Shown: positions 1 through 11,323 of the stretch, one piece after another
Position numbering within the stretch: the stretch's first letter is position 1
Layout: each line of letters begins with the position of its first letter
Source of the DNA: Glaciozyma antarctica PI12
Taxonomy: Eukaryota > Basidiomycota > Microbotryomycetes > Kriegeriales > Camptobasidiaceae
Assembly (NCBI GenBank): GCA_002917775.1
Contig: KZ627146.1
Span: forward strand, 550,530-614,529
Length of the DNA: 64,000 nt
Reading direction: 5' to 3'
Translations under genes and position numbers: made by a program
The notes under the pieces: model-generated
The model's input: the letters and a program-made list of their open reading frames with translations, nothing else
The model's database searches: none
Told to the model about the DNA's origin: nothing

Positions 1-375
1 GCTCCCTCGCTCTGGTTCACCGATCCTGCATATGTGCTCGCAGTATGTGAGCTTTGGGGGACAAAAAGCCTCGAGCTAGGTCTACGAGAGCCCAGCGAGA
101 GCTGGGCCGAATCTGCGAATGCCCCTCCCGATACCTCCTCACCTTTGCGCGACAAAACTTCTCGAGCTTGGAGGTCGCAACTAGAGGCTTTCTTACTCCT
201 CCTCCTCCCTTTTGCACTTCGGAGACCAGATCCCCCAATCTCAGAGCCTGCCAAATACTCAGTTGTACACAACAAACTGCTTAACGTCCCCCGCCCTCAT
301 CTCCACCACTCCTCCACAGCTCACTGCCGCTCCACCATCTCCTTCTTCCCCCTCTCCCGCAAACGCCACCGAGTC
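1..375. other. Intergenic, nothing recognised
   Basis: This stretch lies downstream of the STB6-like gene and runs to the window edge. It is C- and CT-rich with only short open frames on both strands, none showing a familiar motif. It may hold the 3' untranslated region of the neighbour or the end of a gene outside the window. Confidence 0.4.
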
Positions 376-3300
376 CTAATGGTCAGGAACTGGAGCCACT
401 GTCGCCACATATCCAAACTTGCCACCAATCTCCTCTGCCGTTCAAATGCATGTCAGCGTTGTTGACCTCCGCACCGCGCCAAAAGACTTACCATCCCACT
501 CCTCTCCTTTCCCAACAGCCGCGTCCCGACATCCAACGAGCCTTCTACGCCGACTTTTGCCGATACCACCGCCTCGAACTCCTTCACATCAGCCAACTTG
601 TCTTCGAGCACCGACTGGGCGTATCGCAAGCGTTTTGAGCCAGTTGAGAGCTTTGAGACGGCAGAATCGGGCGCGGCGTAGGTTTCCGTGTGGAAGAAGA
701 GCGAGTTGGCGGCCTGGGAAAGGGTTTCGAGCAGCTCCGTGCGAGTGCGAAGGGGTCCTTCGAGAGATTGGAGAGCTTGGCCGTACGACGTGTGGATAAC
801 CTGTTGTGAGCAAATTAGCTCCGATAAGGCTGGAAGAACAGAGAGAGTGAGCGCACTTGGAGAGCGTCGACCATCTCAGCTAGCTTCCGTTCGCGCTGGC
901 GCAAAGTCCACGCCGAGAATCGCACGTTGACGTCCATCTCGAGTCGTTTCCTGAGCAATTGCGCCGTCAGAAGGCATCCTCAACACAGCAAGTGAAGCGA
1001 ATACGCACCTCGACAAGATCTGGAACGGCTCCGGAGCGTCTTGCACGAGGTTGATGCTGTGTCGACGCCGATGATGGTGGTGTCCGTAGGTCACTGTACC
1101 ATCTGCGACATCTCTATCCAACGCATCCGCCTTCTGCACTTGATGAACGCCCTGCATCTCGCTAGCTGCCCTCCTCGCGCTGTTCCGTCTCGAAGGTGGC
1201 GGTCGGCCTATTCCGAGTGATGATGTCGACCCCGCTGGAGAGGAACTGAGTGAGGGCTCTTGTGGGCTAGGAGAAAGGAGTCGAGCTTCTTGGCGAGTGT
1301 CGCGATCGGAGGCGAGGCCGGTGAGGGACGCGGAGAGACCGTTGGAGGAGGCCAATTTGGCACCTGCTGCTGGGGGTGTCAGCGAAGTCTGCGTTCGAAG
1401 AGGGTACGGCCTCACTTTGAGCATCGAAGGAAGTTCGGCGAGATTCAGAAGCACGCTCGGTCAAATCGGAACTGCAGGACTTCGTCAGACAGCCTGCATG
1501 CTCGAGGAGTTAACGCACTCACGAGATGACAAGACTAGGCGCCAGCGGCGACTCCGTTGAGCTCTGCGCTGCCTCGTCAAGCATCGTCGTAAGTCTTTGA
1601 AAGCATAAGCGGTCAGGGCCAACGCAATTCATATGAGCGAGAGTAAACTCACCCAAGATTACCGCCCAGCTTCCGACCCGCCCTCCCAGCCCTCTCCCTC
1701 ACTTCCTTCAGCACCCCTCTCCCAAACGAGCGTCCTTCCCCTTCCGAAGCCGTCGGCTGTTCATCCGTGACGTTCCCATCCTTCTCCGCCTTCTTCCTCT
1801 CCCTCATCGCCAGCTGCGCGCCCCAAAGTTGTCGCACCGTCCCTCCTCCCGCGCCGCCGTCGAGCTCGCGAACCAGTCCATCCAGATCGGCCGTCTCCAC
1901 TTCCTCGCCTCGAGCTTTGTGCAGCGTGAGCGGGAGGTTCGAATTGAGAGGGTCGACGAGCTGGAGGGAGGCGTCGATTCGGCTTAGGAGGGCCCGGCTG
2001 GCTTTGGACCTTGACGAATCAGCGTGGCGAGAGCGAGCGTAAAGAGTCGAGAGGGCGGAGAGGAAGGGCCGCGTGAGGTAGGGCGAGAAGGGGGTGAGGT
2101 GCTGTGCGAGCTGGAAGAGACGTCAGGAGGGGGACGAGACAAGACAGTCTGGACATACCTGGAAGGATTGAGAGGCGTAGAGAAACTTGGAGCGTCGCTC
2201 GAAAGGATCTTTGGGCACCTGGAAGGAAATTACTCGGCATTCGACGGGCGGGAGCTGAGAGAGCGGGAAGACTCACAGCGTTGCAGCCGAGTGCGATCAG
2301 CTTTCCTCGCGCTGCAATTACCAGGCTCAGCAATCCAGCCAGAAGCGTGGGCGACAAAGTCGACTCGTCGTGCGCAATGCGCAGGAGAGGTTCCCCAATG
2401 TCGACACGAAAGAGTGCGAGTCCGGCCAGAGTGGTGTCACACACTGCGCGAGGGCGTAAGCTCGCAGCATAGCAGGTTAGGTTCAGTGGGACTCACAGAG
2501 TCCGTCGCCCTCTAAAGTCCTCCACGAACTTTCCCCCTCCATCGCATCTGCTCCTCCCTCGTACTCATCGCCCGCGGCCTCTCCCTTCATCGCGACGCGG
2601 ACAACTCCCAGGCCGAACAGCGAAAGAGCGTGCTGCACCAGCTTAATCAGATCGAGTACGACCTCTGTGAAGGTGTGCGTGGCGGTGGAACTGGAGGGAA
2701 TGGCTGGCGACGACAGGGAGGGAGCGGGGATGGGCAGGCGAAAAGCCTGGCGGAAGTGGAGCTGCTGCGCGGGGCTGCACAGGAGGAATCTAAGCTCTCG
2801 GAAGGGAGGATGGGAAGTAGTGGAAGCTGACCTTGCATCTGCGAGGCGAAGACCGCGGCGTCCTCCAAGGCCAAGCCTGCTCGCGTCCTGTCAGTTTCGT
2901 CTTCGTCTTGCTTCTGTTCCAACGGACGCACCTCCGCAGGTTGATGTTGAGATAAAGCTGCTTCTGGTAGCTCCCGTAGTCCCCGCCAGGGATCTGGACG
3001 ACCGAGAGGGTAGGCGACAGGGAGGGGAGAGCAGTCAGGGGAAGGAAGCCCTCCGAAGTCTGCACGCCCAGGTCAGCTACGCCTCGTCGCTCGGTTGGAA
3101 GATGGAACGCACATCGCTTATCCTAGCACCAGCGCCCTTGAGCAGCATCCGAGTCTCGAGCCAAAGTTGAGCGTGCTCGCGCGACAGGACGGCGCCAGGA
3201 GCAACGGAGCTGCCGGTGAGGAGGTATCGGTCGACTGAGATCTAGCGGCGACGCCAGCTCAGCGTACATCAGAACGGAGATGAGCTAGGATTGTACCTTG

Positions 3301-3600
3301 TCCGCCTTCTCCCCAGTGAAGACCGCAATCACGGGCAGCACGGCATCACGATCTGTAACCCTGTCCCGCGTTCGTCAGCTCACCGCTCCCATAGCCTCGT
3401 CACCGTGCCTACCTTTGCTCAACGGCCCACAGTTGGTACCCCGCCAAGCTGCCACTCCCAACCTTTGTCCACGCTTCGAGCCAGGCGAGCTGTGGGGAGA
3501 GCGCCGGGAGAAGGAGGACTGGAGGTGCCTCAGGAGGAGTGCTGGCTGAGGAGCTGGTGGAAGTCGATATCGCTGTTACTGAAGAACTGCGAGACTCCAT
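376..3600 (-). CDS. STB6/STB2-like protein (fungal Sin3-binding-protein family)
   Basis: A multi-exon minus-strand gene. Splicing by eye from ATG 3600-3598 gives a conserved N-terminal half: 'YQLWAVEQR' joined to 'VTDRDAVLPVIAVFTGEKA', then 'GFLPLTALPSLSPTLSVVQI', 'KQLYLNINLRR', 'FTEVVLDLIKLVQHALSLFG', a 'DGLC' segment, 'LSPTLLAGLLSLVIAARGKL' and 'VPKDPF'. This order matches my memory of fungal STB6/STB2-like proteins, whose yeast members were found as Sin3-binding proteins of poorly known role. The C-terminal half is Ser/Pro-rich, followed by a probable coiled coil; the last exon ends 'GYVATVAPVPDH' with its stop at 376-378, after an intron with a GTAAGT donor. Introns are short with CTGAC-type branch sites. 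Family call fairly good; molecular role unknown; inner exon edges approximate. Confidence 0.65.
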
Positions 3601-3711
3601 CAACGCCGTCGACAGAAGGAAGACGAGAGTTGAGGAGCCGAGAGACGCGAACGCGGCGAGCCCTCCTCTCTCTCCTCCCGCCAGCTTCTACGGCTACTCC
3701 ACTCCTCGACG
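3601..3711. promoter_or_regulatory. Short divergent promoter region (STB6-like / REC114-like)
   Basis: Only 111 bases separate the two start codons, which point away from each other, so both core promoters must lie here or inside the genes. It is CT-rich with no obvious TATA box. The boundaries depend on the two start choices being right. Confidence 0.4.
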
Positions 3712-4689
3712 ATGCAACCTTCTACTACGACGACCACCACCACTGACCACTGGCACCTCGACAAGTACTCCCGATCACGCCCTCCTCCTAGCTCGGAAGG
3801 TCATCAAACGAAGCGCGTGGCGGGTCCTGCAGCAGCTACGGCAGGAGGAGGAGGGGACAACGTGCTCGAGTGGGATCACTAGTACGCACCTTGTTCTTTC
3901 CTGTGCGCGTCCACTCAACCCCAGGAACTCTTCTTCGACAGTACTCAACCCCAGCTCCACCTTTTTCTCGCGACGACCTCTCTCCCCAGCTCTCCTCCTC
4001 AGATCAAGCTTACGATCACCTTCGAGCCTGCGAACCAATCCACTCACTCCACCAACCAGCGCCTCGAACTCGAATCCCTCTCCCTGACCTCCTTCTCCTC
4101 TCCCACCATTCTCGCCCAAACACCTCTCGACCAGCTCCCTCTGAAGGCGGTCTTTAGAAACACGGTCATCGGAGTGCGGTACATCTCTCTCGGTGGAGGT
4201 GAAGGTCACAGCTTCAAGCGCTTTCAAGCCAAGTTTGTCAACAAGGACGAGATGGTGCGGTTCATTAGGGCTATCGAGGGAGTCTGCCCGATCAAGCCTG
4301 CGGAGGAGAAGGGAGGAACGGTGGGCCTCAGGAGGAATGGGACGAGTGGGAACGTATCAACTGCACCGAGTACGACGAGTATGGCCACGAATCCCCCTTC
4401 TTCGAGCGACGCCACTTCCCGCCACGCTCCTCCCACCTCCTCTCCCTACGATCAACCTCTCCCTTCCGCCGCGCCAGCTCTCCCCGCACGGATTTCCTCC
4501 CTCTTCCCCAAACTCGCCCAGTCGCTTCTCCCGCCACACCAGCCAACAACGACGGTTCAGCTCGACGCGACGTGCGAGGAGCTGGCAAACTTGGACAGGG
4601 AGGTTTTTGACGGCTTGCTCGAGGAAGTGCTTTGTGAGGAGGGGTTTGGAAAGCTGGTGGAGAAAGTGCAGGAGGCGTTGAGGGGGTAG
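3712..4689 (+). CDS. REC114: REC114-like meiotic recombination protein
   Basis: Two exons, 3712-3881 and 3942-4689, join in frame (GTACGC donor, AG acceptor at 3940-3941) to give 305 residues. The N-terminal part reads as a beta-rich PH-like fold: 'LHLFLATTSLPSS', 'QIKLTITFEP', 'VFRNTVIGVRYISLG', then 'FKRFQAKFVNKDEMVRFI' followed by a Cys-Pro. That RFQ-x-KF helix motif is what I associate with REC114/Rec7. A Ser/Pro-rich linker follows, and the C-terminus (about 30 residues, 'LDREVFDGLLEEVLCEEGF') is a predicted helix, as expected for the Mei4-binding end. In known systems REC114 works with Mei4 and Mer2 to activate Spo11 double-strand breaks in meiosis. REC114 proteins diverge fast, so the assignment rests on fold order and one motif. 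Confidence 0.55.
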
Positions 4690-5222
4690 AACGAACGAGA
4701 ATCGAGCTGGCGTTGCGCGAACTGCTGTTGCGTCTGTCTCGGGGCCGGGAAAGGGATCTGCTCTTTGAGAGAGCAAGGAGGGATTGAGGACGAGCTGGAG
4801 GAGAACTTCGCCTCGTCGGACTTGCGATGAGCCTGCGAGGAGAGGATCGCAAGTTGAGAGCTTCGATAGGGCGGAGATGAGAATACCTCTGTGAGAAGTG
4901 AGGGGGCTGATGATGATATTACAAGCTCGGAGGCTGTGAGATCTTGCTCGTGGCCGGTTCGGTGGGAGAAAAAGAGGCTCACTCAGGCTGAGCGAGAAAC
5001 GACGCCGAGGTGGGCGCGCTCGCAGATGGGCTCACAACTCGAGAATGTCGTATGACTGCTGCAAGCCTTGATCACACGCGTCCTAGGAGAGGAGAGGACT
5101 GGTTTCAAGCCTGTTGACCTCGGCAGTTGGCACTCGCGCGCTGCTGCTCTCTGAGTCTCGGCAGCCCCAAGGCCCCATTCTCACTTCTTCGCCCCTCTCT
5201 CTCTCCTCAACTCTCATCTCAA
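4690..5222. other. Intergenic between REC114-like gene and tspO
   Basis: No convincing coding exon. It should contain the REC114-like 3' end and the tspO promoter and 5' leader. The CT-rich stretch at about 5175-5220 sits where a transcription start and leader would be expected. Confidence 0.4.
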
Positions 5223-5237
5223 GTACGAAAGTCATCA

Positions 5238-5588
5238 GTACGTGATCTCACACGGCGCAGGACAACGGAGGGTAGCCGGGTGAGGGCAACTTGACACCCA
5301 GCGGTGCCGCGGTCCCCCCACCTCAGGGGCACGAGCTGATTGGAAGGACGGGGGGGACAGCCTGTGACCGCTGGGAGAGCTCACTGCTACTTGTTACCTT
5401 CCTAGCTCGCGCTTGTGCAGCCAGTGGCACCCAGCGTTGACTTGTCAACAAGCGCCTCGTCGTCATCGGTTGGCGGCTAGAGCTGGAGAGAGGGACGGCG
5501 GGACCTGCCTGGCCTGCTCACTCTCTCGCTGTCGACTGGTAACAGCAGCAAGTGCTCTAGCTCAGCCGCTGACCTCCTACCTCCGCAG
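5238..5588 (+). other. tspO: Inferred intron splitting the tspO start codon
   Basis: Donor GTACGT at 5238 follows an A; the acceptor CAG ends at 5588 and is preceded by a CTGAC branch site. Joining A (5237) to TG (5589-5590) makes ATG in the TspO reading frame. A second donor GTACGA at 5223 also follows an A and would give the same result. I found no ATG on this strand across the intron. Confidence 0.6.
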
Positions 5589-6567
5589 TGTCTTCCCTCT
5601 TGTTCGCCGTCCCCAGGAACCCCGCCGTCGCCGTCGGCCTCCCCCTCGCTCTCGGTTTCGCGTCCGGGTTCATCACCGAGACCAGCGTAAGGTGAGAGAG
5701 TATAAACGGAAGGGGTCGGAACTAGCTAAAGAGGCGCGACCTGCAGGACCTGGTTCGTTGGACTCCGCAAGCCCAAGGTGCGCTCTTTCTCCCGGACGAA
5801 CCCTTGTAGTCAACTAAACGCGCTTCCCTCAGGGTAACCCTCCTGGATTCGTGTTCCCCGTCGCCTGGACTATTCTCTACGCTAGCATGGTACGTTTCTC
5901 TCGTGACCGCACTGCCGATGCAAGCTCAGTTCTTTCGCAGGGTCTCGCCTCGCACCTCCTCGTCACGGCCTACGATGAGCAGCTCCCCGGAACGGGCCTC
6001 AAGGAGACTGCCGCGCTCGCAGTCAAGCTCTACTGGGCTCAATACGCGCTCAACCTCGCCTGGACTCCTGTGCGTCCTGTCTTTGTGGTGTGCGAGGTTC
6101 GAACTGACGGACTCTCCCCAGCTCTTCTTCGGCGCCAAGCAGGTCCGTAACTGCTTCTCGTATTGTGTGGCACATCACTAACGCCAACCAAATTATAGAC
6201 CCTCGCAGCTCTCGTCAACATCTCCGTCCTTACTCCCACCACCTTCGCTCTCACCGTAAGCCCTCATCCGCTCACAAGCAGTTCCTTCGCTAAGGCCTCG
6301 CTCGCAGTACTACGCGCACCAGGTAGACCCCCGCACGACCTATCTCCTCGCTCCTTACTGCGCGTGGCTCTCGTTCGGTACGTCCGTCTCTACCTTTTTG
6401 CTGCAGAATGCCACTGATCGTTCCCTGGCGTCGCAGCGACCTACTTGAACGGTTCGTTCCTCACATTTATTGCTGCGCCTCTTACTGATGCGTTCATAGC
6501 AGCTGGAGTCTGGTATCTCAACTTTGGCCCCGGAAAGACGGTCAAGAAGGACGACAAGGCCCTCTGA
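5238..6567 (+). CDS. tspO: TspO/MBR family translocator protein
   Basis: Spliced by eye this encodes about 180 residues in at least nine exons. Recognisable TspO order: 'NPAVAVGLPLALGFASGF' (helix 1), 'TWFVGLRKPK' then 'GNPPGFVFPVAWTILYASM' (the GNPP-x-x-FPVxWTxLY signature, helix 2), 'LYWAQYALNLAWTPLFFGAK' (helix 3), 'TLAALVNISVLTPTTFALT' (helix 4), 'YLLAPYCAWLSFATYLNAGV' (helix 5), and a charged tail ending KKDDKAL. TspO proteins bind porphyrins and sterols and sit in outer mitochondrial or other membranes. No ATG occurs in frame or nearby; the first coding exon (5589-5691) begins TG TCT TCC after a CAG acceptor, so the start codon appears to be formed from an upstream exon ending in A (at 5237, or alternatively 5222) spliced to TG at 5589. 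The given start marks that intron. Confidence 0.9.
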
Positions 6568-7308
6568 GCGGGAGAAGAAGCGGGATAGTGTGTGTCGTGC
6601 ATTGCAGTGGTGGATTTGTTCGCAACAGGCAACGGCTCACTGGCGGTCCCGCTCGACTCGGCCGCTCGTGATTCCTCGCTGCTCAAGGCTTTTCTTTCAA
6701 CACGACTTGGTGTGTTGGCTCACCGCTCCCGTTTCTGTTCGAGTTAGCTCCCTCTGCTCGCTGCTCGCCGCTCGCTGCTCGCTGCTCAGCGCTCGTCCCA
6801 CGACTCAGACTCGACACCGTCGAGGCCGGCGAATGTTCCCTCTCCTTTGTTCCGTCAAAGCCTGGCCCTCTCCTGATCTCAGTCACATACAAAGGTGTCA
6901 GGGGAGGGCGCAGTGTACGTGTGCACCGTCCGCAAGAGCGATCACGCACGGAGCTGAGACGATAGGCCTCCTTTTTCTCCGTCCCCTGGTTGTCCTCTTC
7001 CCACTCGACTTTTCCTGCCTACTCATGAATCCTCTGCTTGTCCTCAACTCCCCTCTGTCACAATTGCGAGGGAGGATTGCGAGGGCTGCCAGTTGGTCCT
7101 GTTGGCCGGCCGCGGGCCGATTTAGGTCGATTTGATTGCCTTCGCTCCGCGAGCTGTGCGCCCTGGGCCTGCTTGCCGTCCTCGTCCTCGTCCTCCTTCC
7201 CCTGAAACGCCGACTCTCAAAGCAGCAGTTGTGGGCAAGACCTCGACGTCGACAAAATAAAGGGACGACATCGCGGTTGAGTGGGACCTCGTTTCTCTCG
7301 CGTCGACT
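6568..7308. other. Intergenic between tspO and Zn2Cys6 regulator 1
   Basis: No convincing coding exon. A run built on GCTCGCTGCTCGC at about 6750-6790 is a short imperfect repeat. The right end should be the promoter and leader of the zinc-cluster gene. Confidence 0.4.
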
Positions 7309-7347
7309 ATGGATCCTCGCCGTCAGCATCAGCATCAGCATCAGCAT

Positions 7348-7385
<38 letters not shown>

Positions 7386-10300
7386 ACAGCTTCAGCCTCA
7401 CCAACCACAGCAACTACGGCAACCACAGCAACCACGCCCGTACCCGGGGAGCAATCAACCGCTCCGCTTCGCCCCATCCTCCCTCACCTCCTACGCCGAC
7501 AGTCGCAACCCGCCTTTCTACTCGCCACCTCTACAACCTCCTCCACCTCCTCCTCCTCACCCCTCAACCTCCGCCTACGCGCAGGAAGCTCGCCAAGCGA
7601 CATATCCAGTCCCACCTTCCCCCGCCTACTCCGACTTTCCCTCCCTCTCTAACTCCCACACCAGCAGCGACAGCTCTCCCGTCCTTTTTCCTCCCTACGT
7701 ACACCCTCCTTACACCTCGAACCACCATCTCAGCGACTCGGTGGGGAATCCGACGGGCTGGCGCGAAAGCGCCTTCGACACTGCACAAAGCCCGCGGAAG
7801 GAGGAGGAGCAGAAGCCTTCGCACAAGACGAAAGCCAAGTCTCGCAAGGCCAACTCCTGCCAACAGTGCAGAACAAAGAAGTTGAAGTGATTCCTTCGTC
7901 TCTCCCACGGAGCGAGGCCAGACCTGATTCGTGGCTTTTTCTTTAGATGCGATCGCGTTGTGCCTTGCTCAGCCTGCGCACTGAGAGGCGAAAGTCACCT
8001 CTGTAATTGGGACGAGTGCGTTCCGTGCTTTGTCGCAGATCGCTCCAGACTGACCGACCTTCGCAGCGCAACGCCGCTCTACACGCTTCGCACCGAGACG
8101 GATGCGCAGGAGTTACGGGCCCAGGTAGGACTGACACCCCCGTTTTCGTTGACTGTTATTGATCTTCTGTGAAAACAGGTTGATCGCCTTCAGCAGCTAT
8201 CCAACGTCCTTGTACAACCCGCTCGAGACGGATCCACCTCGGCACCCGATTCGAGCCCTCAACCCCCAACAAATCTCCCCTCTTGCCTCCCACTCGACGT
8301 CCGCCTCACCGAAATTGTTAGCCAGTCCCAAGCCCGGAGAGATCGATGACCCTTTCGACCTTCGCGCCAACGACCTCTGCGAAGCCCTCTCCCAGCTCGC
8401 CCTTCGCGGCGTGCTCTCCGTCGAGGAAGCAAAGCATAAGCATTTGCCCCGGGAGGAACGAGTGGGGAGGACTTTCTCACGCAGGCACGCGACTTCTGCG
8501 TCACGCTCCCTCAGCGACTGGGAATGACGATCGACGTCCCCCTCCCGACACCTCCTTCCTCCCTCTCCTCGCCTCTGCACCTTCATCACCTCACTTCTCC
8601 CCTCTTCGGCGCCGCTCCCACCCTCTCCGACATCTTCGTCCTCCTCCCCTCCCCCGCCGAAGGCGCAGCAGCGTATTACTACTACGCCGCCGCGGTCGAT
8701 TGGTACTCCCATCCTCTCCACGTTCCAACTTTCAAACGACGCTGGGCGGAGCTCAACGAGATGCTGGCGCAGACGCCAGAACGGCTAGCGAGGAACTCGC
8801 TCGAGGTGGATCCCTTCTTCCTGGCGACGCTGTTGGGAGTGTGTGCGGCGGGGATGGGAGCGATGAAGGATGAGGCTGCGGAAGCTTTGGGGATGCCGGG
8901 CCAGGAGGAGCGGAACGTGTTGGTGCAGAAATGGATGGGAGGGGCGGCGGCGGCGCTGACGATGGGAAAGGTGAGTGAGGGAGGAGTGGTCTCAAGGGAG
9001 CGGAGGCGCTGATGAGTGGAGCTTGTAGTTTATCGATAACCCTACGCTGGAGGGTGTGCGAGCTGCGACGATTATCGCGACGCATTATGTCTTCATGAGT
9101 CCTGGGGAGGCGCTGTCTACGGGATTGTGAGTCTTGTCGTCACGCGAGCATCGTGTCGCTCTCGCTCACCAGTAACTCGACACTGCAGGGGACTTCTGTC
9201 GCTTGCTGTTGATACCGCCTTCGCACTCGGCCTCAACCGCGACCCGTGTCGCCGACCTTGTCTCTCCTTCCTCGAATGCGAAGACCGACGACGCTGCTTC
9301 TGGAACCTTTTCTGCCTCGCGATGACTTCCTCCTCTGTGCGTTCTGTTCCGCTCCATCTCAACGACTGCAGAATCTGACCTCGCACCAGGCTTTGGGACG
9401 CCCTTGGACGATCTTCGCTCTTTCTCAGATCGACTGCAAACATCCTCTCGACCTTCACGACGAGGAGCTTCTTCTGGACGAGCGAGCAGCCCGAGCAGCA
9501 CTCCGAGCACGCGCCAACGCACCTGAGCTTGAAGAGACTCCCATGACCGCTCTCCTCGTTCGTCCAATGCTTTGTCCTCTCGCAGATAACGCTTATACCT
9601 GCTCCTCCCACAGATAACGCTCATACCTGCTCCTCCCACAGATCAAGATCCGTTTCTCCATCGTATCTAAGCGCATCGCCGACGTCGCCTTCGGTATCGC
9701 CCCAGTGCGGTACGCCGTCATCCTCGAGCTCGACAAGGAGCTACGCGAGCTGGAGAACACGATCCCCTCGAAGTATCGATGCCAGCTTGATGGGAACGGG
9801 AACGCAGTACCAAGTACGGTCAAGGGCATGCCCACACACTCGGAGATGTGCACCGTATTGCTGGAGGTCTGTTTGGCGGCAGAGTTTGTGAGGATTCATC
9901 GGTGAGTACGAGTCTCTGACGGCGGATTGATCAGAGCTCATACTGACGAATCTTTGTTTCGCAGACCTTGGCTGGGTACGCTGTTTGCGAGGGTGCTACG
10001 AAACGGCCAGCGCTGACGGTTTCGGCTTCACAGTACTCGCCGGCTCGGACGAGACTTATCGGCTCTCTCGAATTCGCTGCATCAAGTACTCGAAGCTCGT
10101 TTTGGCCGTCAATGCGATTCCCATGTGCAAGCAGAACTGGGCTGGGTGCGTTATTCTTCCGATTCTGCGACACGGCACTGAAACTGCTGTCCTTCGGCTT
10201 CGCAGGCACAATTTCAAGGTCATCTCCTGCGCTATTGTTCTCTCAATCGAGCTTCTGCAAGCTGGGCGGCCGCAGGACGACCCCGAGGCGAAGAATCTTC

Positions 10301-11044
10301 GAAGATTCATCCTTGCCGCTGTTGAGCAGTGTGAGAGCTTCGCAGACACCTCGGTGAGTCCTCGTCTTTCTCTTTCTCGTGGTGATCGCTAAACTTGCTC
10401 GATTCCAGACTGTCTGTCGCAAGGGCTCGAAAGTTGTGCGATTCCTGCTCGACAAGGCCGAAGCCAACAGCAACGCAGGCGACTCTCCTCGCGAAACGAA
10501 GCGGAAACGTGCGAACGAGACGGCTTCTCAAAATCCCCTCGCCGCCGCGTTCGCCACTGCGGACTCCCACCCTTCCTACCCTCACGCCAACAACTCCTCT
10601 CTTCGCCACAAGCAGTCCCAGCTCAAGGTCAACCACTCATCGCCTCATGCTTTTCGAAGACCTGGGTCCGCAGGCGCAAGTCCCGTCTCGTCGTCAACCG
10701 AGGGGAGCACGAAAAGCTTTTCGTTGAGCTTTGGGAGCTTTTCCGCCAACGCAACACCGCCCTTGTCGTCCGTCGAGTCAGCTCAGCGCTCCGCACCTCT
10801 CCCCTCTGGCGACTACGAGGACCGCCCTCCGTCCTCTTCCTTTCTACCTGGCGGGCGTCAAACCTACGATAACAACTACTCCGCTGCGTCAATGGAGTCC
10901 ATCTTCGTCCCCCTGGATCGGTTCGGCGTGGCAGGTCTTTCGGGGTCCGGGGAGGCGTATGTCGATTCTGGGGGACGCGCAGGGAGCGAGGAGGAGAGAG
11001 GGGGGCACTACCAAGAGGCGCACGGATATGGTTCGACGAGCTAG
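7309..11044 (+). CDS. Zn2Cys6 fungal transcription factor (regulator 1)
   Basis: Starts at ATG 7309 with a His-Gln/poly-Gln stretch and a Pro/Ser-rich leader. A binuclear zinc cluster follows, split by an intron, with spacing C-x2-C-x6-C-x5-C-x2-C-x8-C ('SCQQCRTKKLK' joined to 'CDRVVPCSACALRG'), then a leucine-containing linker ('VDRLQQLSNVL') of the kind used for dimerisation. The middle region matches the fungal-specific regulatory domain: 'AAAVDWYSHPLHVPTF', 'EGVRAATIIATHYVF', 'LAVDTAFALGLNRDP', 'CEDRRRCFWNLFCLA'. The C-terminus is disordered and Gly-rich, ending YGSTS. Exon joins between about 8330 and 8530 are uncertain, since the frame must change twice. Target genes are unknown; it is probably a nuclear activator or repressor of a metabolic pathway. 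Confidence 0.85.
7321..7390 (+). repeat. CAT/CAG trinucleotide repeat coding for His-Gln then poly-Gln
   Basis: Alternating CAT and CAG units pass into a run of about eleven CAG triplets, then CGA CAA CAG. In frame it gives repeated His-Gln followed by poly-Gln close to the protein N-terminus. Such tracts usually vary in length between strains. Confidence 0.9.
9583..9638 (+). repeat. 28-base tandem duplication over a 3' splice region
   Basis: Two adjacent 28-base copies (9583-9610 and 9611-9638) differ at one base (T/C in the ATAACGCT-T/C-ATACC core). Each carries a possible branch site, a pyrimidine tract and, with the next bases, a CAG. The coding frame resumes only after the last AG at 9641 ('IKIRFSIVSKRIAD'), so the copies lie at the 3' end of an intron of the zinc-cluster gene. 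Confidence 0.85.
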
Positions 11045-11323
11045 GTGGAGAGGAAGTGTGGGGGATCGGAGCGGAACGAGAGGAATTTGGATAGGTGTGA
11101 ATGATGTTGTTGAGGAATTCGCTCTGTGCGTCTCCGTTTCGCACAGGGAAGGAGCCACAGAGTAAATACAGAGTGAACTGCAGGAAGACACACCTGCTGC
11201 TCGGCGTGTCTGCGCGCTAGGCGAACGAACGGAGATTTAAAGCCCACGACAACGCTCGGCTCCAGCTTCAGCGTCGCCGCACGCCGCCTCCCTCTTCGAC
11301 TCTCCGCCGCGAGCGAGTGCAAC

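Noticed and set aside
6080-6110. tRNA-like GGTTCGAA string in a tspO intron
   Set aside because: No acceptor stem, D-loop box or cloverleaf around it; it is simply intron sequence near a branch site.
8160-8530. Pseudogene status of Zn2Cys6 regulator 1
   Set aside because: The frame changes twice here, but both changes can be explained by short introns, and the coding sequence before and after is intact and in a common frame.
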